A stretch of DNA of 64,000 bases from Sphingopyxis chilensis. Lineage in GTDB: Bacteria; Pseudomonadota; Alphaproteobacteria; Sphingomonadales; Sphingomonadaceae. Each line of letters begins with the position of its first letter. The first letter of the stretch is position 1. The DNA lies in contig NZ_CP142394.1 of the NCBI RefSeq assembly GCF_035930445.1, positions 3,877,501-3,941,500 on the forward strand, in the 5' to 3' direction. Under the pieces are notes generated by a model. That model was given only the letters and a program-made list of their open reading frames with translations, was not told where the DNA came from and did not search any database. This document shows, in pieces, positions 36,943 to 44,576 of the stretch. The position numbers were made by a program, and so were the translations under genes.

Positions 36943-37656
36943 TCAGGCGCCGAACGCCCCGTCGATCGTGTGCATCGCGCCGGTGACGAAGCCCGCTTCG
37001 GGGCCCGCCAGCCAGGCGACCATGCCCGCGACCTCTTCGGGCCGCCCGTGGCGCTTGATCGCCATGAAGCCGTGCATCAGTTCGCGCATCGGGCCGTCCT
37101 CCGGGTTCGCATCGGTATCGATCGGCCCCGGTTGCACGACATTGATCGTGATCCCGCGCGGCCCGAAATCGCGCGCCAGTCCGCGCGCCATGCCCTGCAG
37201 CGCCGATTTGCTCAGCGCATAGGAGGCCATGCCGGGGACGGGCATACGGTCGCCGTTGACCGACCCGATCACGATGATCCGCCCGCCGTCGGGCATGTGC
37301 CGCGCCGCCTCGACCGACGCATGGTAGGGCGCGTGGACGTTAACGCGGAACAGCCGGTCGATGGCGTCGGGATCCTGTTCCAGCGCGTCGCCGAAAATCG
37401 CGTAGCCCGCGTTCACGACCAATATGTCGAGCGCGCCGCTCTCGCGCACCCGCGCGATCACCGCGTCGCGATCGGCGCTGTCCGTCGGCACCGCACTCGT
37501 CCCGGTCTCGGCCGCCAGCGTTTCGGCTGCCTCGCGCGAACCGTTGTAAGTGAAGACGACGTTCGCGCCGTCGGCGGCGAAGCGGCGCACGATCGCCGCG
37601 CCGATGCCCCGGCTGCCGCCGAGGACGAGAACGGATTTTCCTTGGAATGCAGACAC
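36943..37656 (-). CDS. bdcA: BdcA-like SDR family oxidoreductase
   Basis: This 237-residue short-chain dehydrogenase starts at a GTG with AAGGAG seven bases upstream. It has the cofactor loop GGSRGIG (13-19), NAG near 82-84, and the S132, Y146, K150 catalytic set. Long stretches such as GALDILVVNAG, NVHAPYHASVEAARHMP and VVQPGPIDTDAN closely recall E. coli BdcA from memory. BdcA is an SDR reported to bind cyclic di-GMP and promote biofilm dispersal. The divergent TetR partner resembles BdcR, as in E. coli, which strengthens the call. An ordinary reductase role cannot be excluded. Confidence 0.8.
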   Translation of the reverse strand: MSAFQGKSVLVLGGSRGIGAAIVRRFAADGANVVFTYNGSREAAETLAAETGTSAVPTDSADRDAVIARVRESGALDILVVNAGYAIFGDALEQDPDAIDRLFRVNVHAPYHASVEAARHMPDGGRIIVIGSVNGDRMPVPGMASYALSKSALQGMARGLARDFGPRGITINVVQPGPIDTDANPEDGPMRELMHGFMAIKRHGRPEEVAGMVAWLAGPEAGFVTGAMHTIDGAFGA

Positions 37657-37678
37657 AGGAAGACTCCTTGCTTATTAA

Positions 37679-37694
37679 TGTAGGGAGCACTACA
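37679..37694. promoter_or_regulatory. Putative BdcR operator 1 (TGTA-N8-TACA)
   Basis: TGTAGGGAGCACTACA is an inverted repeat of the TGTA-N8-TACA form, with five paired bases per arm. It lies 22 bp upstream of the bdcA start in the 76-bp divergent region. The same form recurs at 37726-37741. Confidence 0.55.
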
Positions 37695-37725
37695 TAAAAC
37701 TCCCAAGGCCAACGTCAAGGTATTT

Positions 37726-37741
37726 TGTAATAGTGACTACA
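37726..37741. promoter_or_regulatory. Putative BdcR operator 2 (TGTA-N8-TACA)
   Basis: TGTAATAGTGACTACA shares the TGTA-N8-TACA form with the site 47 bp away and is flanked by TT/AA, extending each arm to TTTGTA/TACAAA. It overlaps the GTG start codon of the TetR gene, which would suit autorepression. Confidence 0.55.
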
Positions 37742-38317
37742 AATAAATCCCGTGGACGTCCGCGCCGCTTCGATCCCGACGCGGCGGTCGCGACGGCGCA
37801 GCACCTCTTTCACGCGCGCGGCTATGACGCGGTCAGCGTCGCCGACGTCACCGATGCGCTCGGTATCAACCCGCCGAGCCTCTACGCCGCTTTCGGCAGC
37901 AAGGCCGGCCTCTACGCGCGCGTGCTCGACCATTGGACCGAAACCGCGGCGATCCCGCTCGCCGACATCCTGCGCGCCGATACCCCGGTCTCCGACGCGC
38001 TTGCCGCCTTGCTGGAGGAGGCCGCCCGCCATTACGCGTCCGGCACCCACGCTGGCGGATGCCTCGTGCTCGAAGGGACCCGCTGCAATGACGAGGGCGC
38101 GCGCGAGGCCGCGCGGGCACTGAGTGGCGCAGCGGAGCAGGCGATTCGCGACTATATCGCCGTCCGCCATCCGGAAGCCGCCGACAGCGTGACCGACTAT
38201 GTCGGCACGATCATGCTGGGGCTTTCGGCGAAAGCGCGCGCCGGACACGACCTGCCCCGCCTCCTCGCCAGCGCGCGGATCGCCGGCGCCGCCGTCGCGC
38301 AAATCCTGCCTGGCTGA
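37733..38317 (+). CDS. bdcR: BdcR-like TetR-family regulator
   Basis: This 194-residue TetR-family protein begins at GTG after a weak AAGG. It has the N-terminal helix-turn-helix with GRPRRFDPDAA, VSVADVTDALGINPPSLYAAFGSKAGLY, and the effector-domain segments GGCLVLEGT and GLSAKARAGHD. These resemble E. coli BdcR (YjgJ). It is divergent from the bdcA-like gene, and two matched inverted repeats lie between and over the starts. It probably represses bdcA and itself. Confidence 0.82.
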   Translation: MTTNKSRGRPRRFDPDAAVATAQHLFHARGYDAVSVADVTDALGINPPSLYAAFGSKAGLYARVLDHWTETAAIPLADILRADTPVSDALAALLEEAARHYASGTHAGGCLVLEGTRCNDEGAREAARALSGAAEQAIRDYIAVRHPEAADSVTDYVGTIMLGLSAKARAGHDLPRLLASARIAGAAVAQILPG

Positions 38318-38385
38318 ACGGCGCGTCGGGTTCGCGCGCCGATGCCCCCTTGCGAAGCCGGGCCGACGCGGCATAGTCCGCTGCC

Positions 38386-39759
38386 ATGCACCGCCTCACC
38401 GCCCCGCTCGCCCTCGCCGCCGCCCTGCTCGCCGCCGCGCCCGTCCACGCCAAGCCCGCCGACACGGAGGCGGCGAAGAAGATATTGAAGGACAGCATCG
38501 CGATCCCGACCGTCGAAGGGCGCGGCAAGGTGCCCGAACTGGCGGCCTATTATGCGAGTGTCCTCAAGGCGGCGGGCTATGCCGACAGCGATATCGAGAT
38601 CACCCCGATGGGCGAAACGGCGACCTTCGCCGCGACGCTCGCGGGCACGACGAAGCAGAAGCCGATCGTGCTGCTCGGCCATATGGACGTCGTCGAGGCC
38701 GATCCCAAGGACTGGACGCGCGATCCCTTCGTGCCGGTCGAGGAGGATGGCTATATCTTCGGTCGCGGGTCGGAGGACAACAAGTTCGACGTTTCGATGA
38801 TGGTCGCGACGATGGCGCAGCTCAAGAAGGACGGTTTCAAGCCGAAGCGTTCGATCATCCTGCTCTTGTCGGGCGATGAGGAAACGCAGATGACGACGAC
38901 GCGCGCGCTGGCCGCCAAATATAAGGGTGCCGAATTCGCGCTGAATGGCGACGGCGGTGGCGGGCTGATCGCGGAGGATGGCAAGCCGCAATATTATGGG
39001 CTGCAGGCGGGCGAGAAGACCTATGCCGACTTCACGCTCGAAGTCACCAACGCGGGTGGCCACAGCTCGCGTCCTTCGCCCGTCAACGCGATCGTCCAGT
39101 TGTCGAACGCGCTCGCCAAGGTCGGCGCCTATCGCTTCACGCCGCAGCAGAATGAGCTGACCAGGGTCGGTATGCCGATCGTCGCCGACCAGGTCGGCGG
39201 CGAGATCGGCGCGGCATTGAGGGCGTTCGCCGCCAATCCCGCCGACGCCGCGGCGATCGCCAAGATTCGCGCCGAACCGGAATATGTCGGCCAGATCGGC
39301 ACGACCTGCGTGCCGACGCTGGTCAAGGGCGGTCATGCCGAGAACGCGCTTCCCCAGCGCGCGACCGCGAACATCAACTGCCGTATCTTTCCCGGCGTGC
39401 CGGTTGAAACCGTGCGCGCCGAACTCGAAAAGGTGATTGCCGATCCGGCGGTCAAGGTGAACACCGATCCCGACGCCAGCGCCAGCGATGCTTCGCCCCT
39501 GCGGCCCGACGTGATGGCGGCGGTGAAGAAGGCGGTGCATGCTCGCGCCCCGGGCTTGCCGATCATTCCGTCGATGAGCGCGGGCGCCACCGACTCCTAT
39601 CATTTCCGCGCGCAGGGCGTGCCGAGCTATGGCGTCGCGGGTCTCTTCTCGAAAGCAAGCGACAGCTTCGCCCACGGCCTCAACGAGCGCGTGCCCGTCG
39701 ACGCCATTGCCCCCGCGCTCGCGCATTGGGACAGCCTGCTTCGCGATTTGTCGAAATGA
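38386..39759 (+). CDS. M20/M25/M40 family metallopeptidase, exported
   Basis: The 457-residue protein has a signal peptide ending at VHA (residues 20-22). Its M20 catalytic core carries VLLGHMDVVEA (zinc His and Asp), YIFGRGSEDNK (bridging Asp) and SGDEETQ (base Glu). NAGGHSSRPSP begins the dimerisation lid, and the last zinc His is in DSFAHGLNE. It is a likely periplasmic dipeptidase/carboxypeptidase; substrate is not predictable. It follows bdcR on the same strand after 68 bp. Confidence 0.92.
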   Translation: MHRLTAPLALAAALLAAAPVHAKPADTEAAKKILKDSIAIPTVEGRGKVPELAAYYASVLKAAGYADSDIEITPMGETATFAATLAGTTKQKPIVLLGHMDVVEADPKDWTRDPFVPVEEDGYIFGRGSEDNKFDVSMMVATMAQLKKDGFKPKRSIILLLSGDEETQMTTTRALAAKYKGAEFALNGDGGGGLIAEDGKPQYYGLQAGEKTYADFTLEVTNAGGHSSRPSPVNAIVQLSNALAKVGAYRFTPQQNELTRVGMPIVADQVGGEIGAALRAFAANPADAAAIAKIRAEPEYVGQIGTTCVPTLVKGGHAENALPQRATANINCRIFPGVPVETVRAELEKVIADPAVKVNTDPDASASDASPLRPDVMAAVKKAVHARAPGLPIIPSMSAGATDSYHFRAQGVPSYGVAGLFSKASDSFAHGLNERVPVDAIAPALAHWDSLLRDLSK

Positions 39760-39760
39760 G

Positions 39761-39857
39761 GCCGGGCCCCTGCGAAGGCAGGGGCCTATCACCTGAGGTT
39801 ATGTGATAAACCGCCGCATGCGAAGAAGGCCGGGGCTGGGCCCCTGCCTTCGCAGGC
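39761..39857. repeat. Inverted pair of GGGCCCCTGC palindromes
   Basis: A hairpin with 9-bp arms and a GAAG loop at 39765-39786 recurs in reverse orientation at 39838-39856. Between them lies a further TATCAC/GTGATA hairpin (39787-39808). The element fills the space between the convergent M20 peptidase and TetR genes and may act as a REP/BIME-like repeat and a two-way transcription stop. Confidence 0.7.
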
Positions 39858-39863
39858 GCACAG

Positions 39864-40457
39864 CTATGGCAACAACGCCCCCACCGCCCGCTCGACCATA
39901 GCGACCGCCGCTTCGGCGCCGAAGCTCGCGGCGTCGAGCGACAGTTCGAGCCACAGCCCGTCGACCATCGCGGTGAGCATGATCGCGAGCCGCTCGGGCT
40001 CGCGCGCGTCGCACGCCGTCAGCAACTCGGTCAGCCGCGCGCGATAGCCGGCGTAACTTTCCGCGTGGATGTCCGCCATGCGCGCGTCACTGCGCGCCAG
40101 CGCCCAGAAGGCGGTCCACGCGCCGAGCAGATCGGGATCGGTTACCGGCGGGCGGAAACTTGCGGTCAGATAGGCGGTCAGCCGCGCGCGCGGATCATGG
40201 TCCGCATCCTCGACCGCGCCCGCGAAAATCGCGTCCATCCGGTCGCTCGTCGCCTGATAGGTCGCGGCGACCAGATCGTCGATACCCCCGAAATAATGCC
40301 GCAGCAGCCCGGGCGACACCCCGGCTTTTCTGCAGATCGCGCGCACATTCGTCCCCGCAAGGCCGTGTTCGGCGAGGCACGCCGCGGTTGCCTCGATCAG
40401 GTCCGCCCGGCGGGCATCGGCGCTTTCGCGCGTAAAGGCTTGGCGAGCGGGCTGCAT
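39864..40457 (-). CDS. TetR-family regulator, BetI-like
   Basis: The 197-residue protein has an N-terminal helix-turn-helix (GTNVRAICRKAGVSPGLLRHYFG) typical of the BetI-type C-terminal domain TetR regulators. Its effector domain includes WTAFWALARSD and MLTAMVDGLWLELSLD, as in BetI. The ATG at 40457 is the last in-frame start before the operator region; the Shine-Dalgarno is not clear. It is divergent from the Rieske oxygenase gene, with a perfect palindrome between. It likely represses that gene and itself, and may sense a quaternary amine. Confidence 0.85.
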   Translation of the reverse strand: MQPARQAFTRESADARRADLIEATAACLAEHGLAGTNVRAICRKAGVSPGLLRHYFGGIDDLVAATYQATSDRMDAIFAGAVEDADHDPRARLTAYLTASFRPPVTDPDLLGAWTAFWALARSDARMADIHAESYAGYRARLTELLTACDAREPERLAIMLTAMVDGLWLELSLDAASFGAEAAVAMVERAVGALLP

Positions 40458-40460
40458 ACT

Positions 40461-40478
40461 GTTATACGTTTGTATAAC
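40461..40478. promoter_or_regulatory. Operator palindrome GTTATAC-N4-GTATAAC
   Basis: Seven-base perfect arms with a GTTT spacer lie between the TetR start (3 bp away) and the oxygenase start (12 bp away). Position and symmetry fit the binding site of the divergent TetR regulator. Confidence 0.75.
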
Positions 40479-40490
40479 AAGGAACGAGCC

Positions 40491-41654
40491 ATGGCAACTG
40501 CACTGCTTCACGCACCCGATCGCGACCCGCTCGATGGCTGGTCGCTGCCCGCCTGGACGTACAGCGATCCCGATTTCCACGCCGCCGAGATGGAGCGCAT
40601 CTTCCGCCCGAGCTGGCAGGTCGTCTGTCACGACAGCGACATTCCGAACGCCGGCGACTGGCACAGCATCGATTATTGCGGCGAGAGCGTGATTGTCGTG
40701 CGCGGCACCGACCATGTCGTTCGCGCCTTCGCCAACGTCTGCCGCCATCGCGGCTCGCGGCTGCTCGACGGCGCGGCGGGCTGCGCGAAAAAGCTCGTCT
40801 GCCCCTATCATGCCTGGACCTACGAACTCGACGGCCGGCTGACCGGCGTGCCCGACTCGGCCAGCTATCCGACACTCGACAAGGGCAGGGCCGGGCTCGT
40901 TCCCGTCGGTCTCGAGCAATGGCGCGGCTTCTGGTTCGTGCGGCTCGAAGATGACGGCGGTCCGTCGGTGGCGAGAATGATGGCGCCCTATGAGGCGCAG
41001 GTCGCGCCCTATCGCTTCGAGGCCCTCGGTGCGCTCGGCCGCGTCACGCTGCGTCCGCGCGAGGTGAACTGGAAGAATGTCGGCGACAATTATTCGGACG
41101 GCCTCCACATCCCCGTCGCGCACCCCGGCCTCACGCGCCTGTTCGGCAAAAGCTATGGTGTCGAGGCCGAGGACAATGTCGACCGCATGTGGGGCGATCT
41201 GATCGATCGGCCGTCGGTGAACTGGTCCGAACGCATGTACCAGCGGCTGCTGCCCCCGGTGCCACACCTGCCCGAAGCCAACCAGCGCCACTGGCTTTAT
41301 TTCAAGCTCTGGCCGAACGTCGCCTTCGACATCTATCCCGACCAGGTCGATTTCATGCAATGGTTGCCCACCGGGCCGACCACCTGCCTGATCCGCGAGA
41401 TTAGCTATGTCCTTCCCGATGAGCGCCGCGAGATGAAGGCCGCGCGCTATTTGAACTGGCGCATCAACCGCCAGGTCAATGCCGAGGACACCGCGCTCAT
41501 CACCCGCGTCCAGCAGGGGATGGCGTCGAAGAGCTTCACCATGGGACCGCTCAGCGACAAAGAAGTGTGCCTCAAGCATTTCTGTTCGCGGATGCGCGAC
41601 CTGATCCCCGAAGCGCGGCTTGAGACAGCGCCGCCGCCGGGGTGGAGCCGGTAA
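40491..41654 (+). CDS. Rieske aromatic-ring-hydroxylating-type oxygenase, alpha subunit (GbcA/CntA-like)
   Basis: This 387-residue oxygenase has a Rieske 2Fe-2S centre with C84 and H86 in VCRHRGSR and C104 and H107 in CPYHAW. A mononuclear iron site has H206 and H211 in GLHIPVAHP, preceded by the acidic DNYSDG. The overall pattern recalls glycine betaine, carnitine and stachydrine N-demethylating oxygenases. BetI-like regulation supports a quaternary amine substrate, but that is inference. GGAACGAG precedes the ATG. No ferredoxin-type reductase is encoded nearby, so its electron source is unknown. Confidence 0.88.
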   Translation: MATALLHAPDRDPLDGWSLPAWTYSDPDFHAAEMERIFRPSWQVVCHDSDIPNAGDWHSIDYCGESVIVVRGTDHVVRAFANVCRHRGSRLLDGAAGCAKKLVCPYHAWTYELDGRLTGVPDSASYPTLDKGRAGLVPVGLEQWRGFWFVRLEDDGGPSVARMMAPYEAQVAPYRFEALGALGRVTLRPREVNWKNVGDNYSDGLHIPVAHPGLTRLFGKSYGVEAEDNVDRMWGDLIDRPSVNWSERMYQRLLPPVPHLPEANQRHWLYFKLWPNVAFDIYPDQVDFMQWLPTGPTTCLIREISYVLPDERREMKAARYLNWRINRQVNAEDTALITRVQQGMASKSFTMGPLSDKEVCLKHFCSRMRDLIPEARLETAPPPGWSR

Positions 41655-41659
41655 GAGTT

Positions 41660-41760
41660 CCCCTCCCGCTTGCGGGAGGGGCTAGGGGAGGGCCTGTTTC
41701 CTCCCGGTCGATTGTCAGCGGGACAGGCCCTCCCCCGGCCCCTCCCGCAAGCGGGAGGGG
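41660..41760. repeat. 101-bp near-perfect palindromic element
   Basis: Arms of 38 bases (41660-41697 and 41723-41760) are reverse complements with two mismatches. Each outer end is itself a palindrome (CCCCTCCCGC/GCGGGAGGGG). The element fills the gap between the oxygenase stop and the FAD gene. Its right end carries the GGGAGGGG that serves as ribosome-binding site for the FAD gene. Confidence 0.85.
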
Positions 41761-41763
41761 AGT

Positions 41764-42975
41764 ATGAGCGATCCAGTCATCATCGTCGGCGGCGGCCCCG
41801 CCGGTATGGTCGCGGGCCTGCTGCTCGCGCGCGCCGGGGTGCCCGTCACCATCCTTGAAAAACACGCCGATTTCCTCCGCGATTTCCGCGGCGACACGGT
41901 GCACCCCTCGACGCTCGACCTGTTCCACGAAATCGGGCGGCTCGATCAGCTGCTGAACCTGCCGCATGCGAAGGTCGACACGATGACCCTCGACCTGCTC
42001 GGCGGGCGCTACACGATCGCGTCGCTCAAAAGCCTGCCCGTCGCCGCGCCGTACGTCGCGATGATGCCGCAATGGGACCTGCTCGATTTCATCGCGCGGC
42101 AGGGGAAGGCCTATCCGACCTTCGACCTGCGCATGTCGACCGAAGCCGCCGGACCGACCTTCGACGCCGCAGGCCGCGTGAACGGCGTGACCCTGACCAC
42201 GGGCGAGACATTGGCCGCGCGCCTTGTCATCGCCGCCGACGGCCGCCGCTCGGTGCTGCGCGACGCCGCCGACCTGCCGCTCGAAGATCTTGGCGCGCCG
42301 ATGGATGTGCTGTGGTTCCGTATCCCGATGCCCGCCGACGCCCCGACCGACGTGCCGCTCGGCACCATCGACGCGCGCGGCATGGTCGTCGCCATCCCGC
42401 GCGGCGATTATTGGCAATGCGCGCGGATTATCGAAAAGGGCGGCTTGCCGGCGATCGAAGCGCGCGGGATCGCCGCCTTCCGCGACGATGTCACCGCGCT
42501 CGTCCCTGGTCTTTCCGCCGGGATCGACACGATCGCCAGCTTCGACGACGTAAAACTGCTCACCGTCGCGCTTGATCGCCTCACGCGCTGGTCGCGGCCG
42601 GGCCTGCTCGCGATCGGCGACGCGGCGCACGCGATGTCGCCGGTCGGCGGGGTGGGCATAAACCTCGCGGTGCAGGATGCCGTGGCCACCGCCAATATCC
42701 TCGCCGCACCGATGGCTGCGGGCGCAAACCCCGACCCGCTGCTCGTCAAGGTCCAGGAACGCCGCTGGAAACCGACGACGCGGATGCAGGGGCTCCAGCG
42801 CTTCGCGCATCAGAATATCATCGAACCGATGCTTCGCGGCGAAATCACCCGCGTGCCGCTTGCCGTTCGCCTGCTCGACCGCATCCCGCTGCTCCGCCGC
42901 ATCCCGGGCCGTATCCTCGGCCTCGGCTTCGGCCGCCAGCATGTCCAATCCCCGCTTGCGAAAGAATTTTCATGA
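41764..42975 (+). CDS. FAD-dependent monooxygenase (UbiH/PHBH-like)
   Basis: The 403-residue protein begins with the dinucleotide motif VIIVGGGPAGMVAGLLLARAG. It has the DG motif LVIAADGRRSVLR and the second FAD motif LLAIGDAAHAMSPVGGVGINLAVQDA. This is the class A flavoprotein monooxygenase family, whose members usually hydroxylate aromatic or similar substrates with NAD(P)H and oxygen. It follows the Rieske gene and overlaps the next gene in ATGA fashion. Substrate is unknown. The ribosome-binding site lies inside the palindromic element. Confidence 0.88.
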   Translation: MSDPVIIVGGGPAGMVAGLLLARAGVPVTILEKHADFLRDFRGDTVHPSTLDLFHEIGRLDQLLNLPHAKVDTMTLDLLGGRYTIASLKSLPVAAPYVAMMPQWDLLDFIARQGKAYPTFDLRMSTEAAGPTFDAAGRVNGVTLTTGETLAARLVIAADGRRSVLRDAADLPLEDLGAPMDVLWFRIPMPADAPTDVPLGTIDARGMVVAIPRGDYWQCARIIEKGGLPAIEARGIAAFRDDVTALVPGLSAGIDTIASFDDVKLLTVALDRLTRWSRPGLLAIGDAAHAMSPVGGVGINLAVQDAVATANILAAPMAAGANPDPLLVKVQERRWKPTTRMQGLQRFAHQNIIEPMLRGEITRVPLAVRLLDRIPLLRRIPGRILGLGFGRQHVQSPLAKEFS

Positions 42976-44576
42976 CCAAAGCCTATGACGCCCTGATTAT
43001 CGGCGCCGGCCACAACGGCCTCGTCTGCGCTTTCTATCTCGCCAAGGCGGGGCTGAAGGTGCGGATCGTCGAGGCGCGCGACATCGTCGGCGGCGCCGCG
43101 GTGACCGAGGAGTTTGCGCCGGGATTCCGCAACTCGGTCGCGAGCTACACGGTCAGCCTGCTCCAGCCGAAGGTCATCGCCGACATGAAGCTCGCCGATC
43201 ATGGCTATCGCGTCATCGAACGTCCGATCAGCAATTTCCTGCCGCAGGAAGATGGGGGCTACCTCAAGCTCGGAGGCGGGCTCGAACGCACGCAGGCCGA
43301 GTTCCGAAAGTTCAGCCACCGTGATGCCGAGGTGCTGCCGCAATATTATGACGCGCTCGAAAATGTCGCCGAACTGCTCCGCGACCTTGCGTTGAAGGTT
43401 CCGCCCAACATCGGTGATGGCTTTCGCACGCTGATCGACGGCGCGCGGCAGGGGCGGCGCTTCGCGACCCTCAGCCTCGAACAGCAGCGCGACGTGCTCG
43501 ACCTGTTTACGAAATCGGCGCGCACGATGCTGGATAGCTGGTTCGAGAGCGAAGCGGTCAAGGCCGCCTTCGGCTTCGACGCGGTCGTCGGCAATTATGC
43601 CAGCCCCGACACGCCGGGCAGCGCCTATGTCCTTCTTCATCACGTCTTCGGCGAAGTGAACGGCAAGAAGGGCGCCTGGGGCCACAGCATCGGCGGCATG
43701 GGCAGGATCACCGAGATCATGGCCAAGGTCTGCCGCGACTTGGGGGTCGAGATCAGCCTCGAAAGCCCGGTCGACAAGGTGCTCGTCGACGCCGGCAAGG
43801 CGGTCGGGGTCAAGCTGGCCGGCGGCGAGGAAATCGCGGCGGCGCGCGTGATCGCCAATGTCGGGCCGAAATTGCTTTACGAGCGCATGATGGACCCCAG
43901 CGACCTGCCCGCGGGGTACGAGCGCCGGATCAAGGGCTTCAAGGCGGGCAGCGGCACCTTCCGCATGAACGTCGCGCTGTCCGAACTACCGCGCTTTACC
44001 TGCCTCCCCGAGCCGGGCGAACATCACCAGTCGGGGATCATCCTCGCGCCGACGCTCGATTATATGGACCGCGCCTTCCTCGACGCGAAACAGCATGGCT
44101 GGTCGAAGGCGCCGATCGTCGAGATGCTGATCCCGTCGACCGTCGACGACAGCCTCGCGCCGCCCGGGAGCCATGTCGCCAGCCTGTTCTGCCAGCAATT
44201 CGCGCCGGTGCTGCCCGATGGCCGCGACTGGGACGACGAGGAAGAAGCCGCTGCCGACGCTATCCTCGACACCGTCGAGAAGCATGCGCCGGGTTTCCGC
44301 GCGAGCATCATCGCGCAGACGCGCCTCTCGCCCAAGGGTCTCGAACGCAAGTTCGGGCTCGTCGGCGGCGACATCATGCACGGCAATATGAGCCTCGACC
44401 AGCTCTGGTCGGCGCGCCCCGTGCTCGGCAACGGCGGGTATCGCGGACCGGTAAAGGGGCTCTATATGTGCGGCGCGGGCACGCATCCGGGCGGCGGCGT
44501 GACCGGCGCGCCGGGGCATAATGCGGCGCAGGTGATTTTACGCGACCGGGGTTTCTTCGCGCCCAGATGGCGTTGA
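42972..44576 (+). CDS. Phytoene desaturase-like / PYROXD2-like FAD oxidoreductase
   Basis: The 534-residue protein has an N-terminal FAD motif, ALIIGAGHNGLVCAFYLAKAG, with the conserved VGGAAVTEEFAPGFR. It ends with LYMCGAGTHPGGGVTGAPGHNAA, as in the PYROXD2 and carotenoid-desaturase-like amine oxidase superfamily. No carotenoid genes are nearby, so a carotenoid role is unlikely. It probably oxidises a small molecule handled by this cluster. It starts within the preceding stop. Its 3' end overlaps the convergent permease gene by 39 bp. Confidence 0.87.
   Translation: MTKAYDALIIGAGHNGLVCAFYLAKAGLKVRIVEARDIVGGAAVTEEFAPGFRNSVASYTVSLLQPKVIADMKLADHGYRVIERPISNFLPQEDGGYLKLGGGLERTQAEFRKFSHRDAEVLPQYYDALENVAELLRDLALKVPPNIGDGFRTLIDGARQGRRFATLSLEQQRDVLDLFTKSARTMLDSWFESEAVKAAFGFDAVVGNYASPDTPGSAYVLLHHVFGEVNGKKGAWGHSIGGMGRITEIMAKVCRDLGVEISLESPVDKVLVDAGKAVGVKLAGGEEIAAARVIANVGPKLLYERMMDPSDLPAGYERRIKGFKAGSGTFRMNVALSELPRFTCLPEPGEHHQSGIILAPTLDYMDRAFLDAKQHGWSKAPIVEMLIPSTVDDSLAPPGSHVASLFCQQFAPVLPDGRDWDDEEEAAADAILDTVEKHAPGFRASIIAQTRLSPKGLERKFGLVGGDIMHGNMSLDQLWSARPVLGNGGYRGPVKGLYMCGAGTHPGGGVTGAPGHNAAQVILRDRGFFAPRWR

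Noticed and set aside
42972..44576. Carotenoid biosynthesis desaturase
   Set aside because: The fold matches, but no other carotenoid genes are near and the context is a Rieske/monooxygenase cluster.
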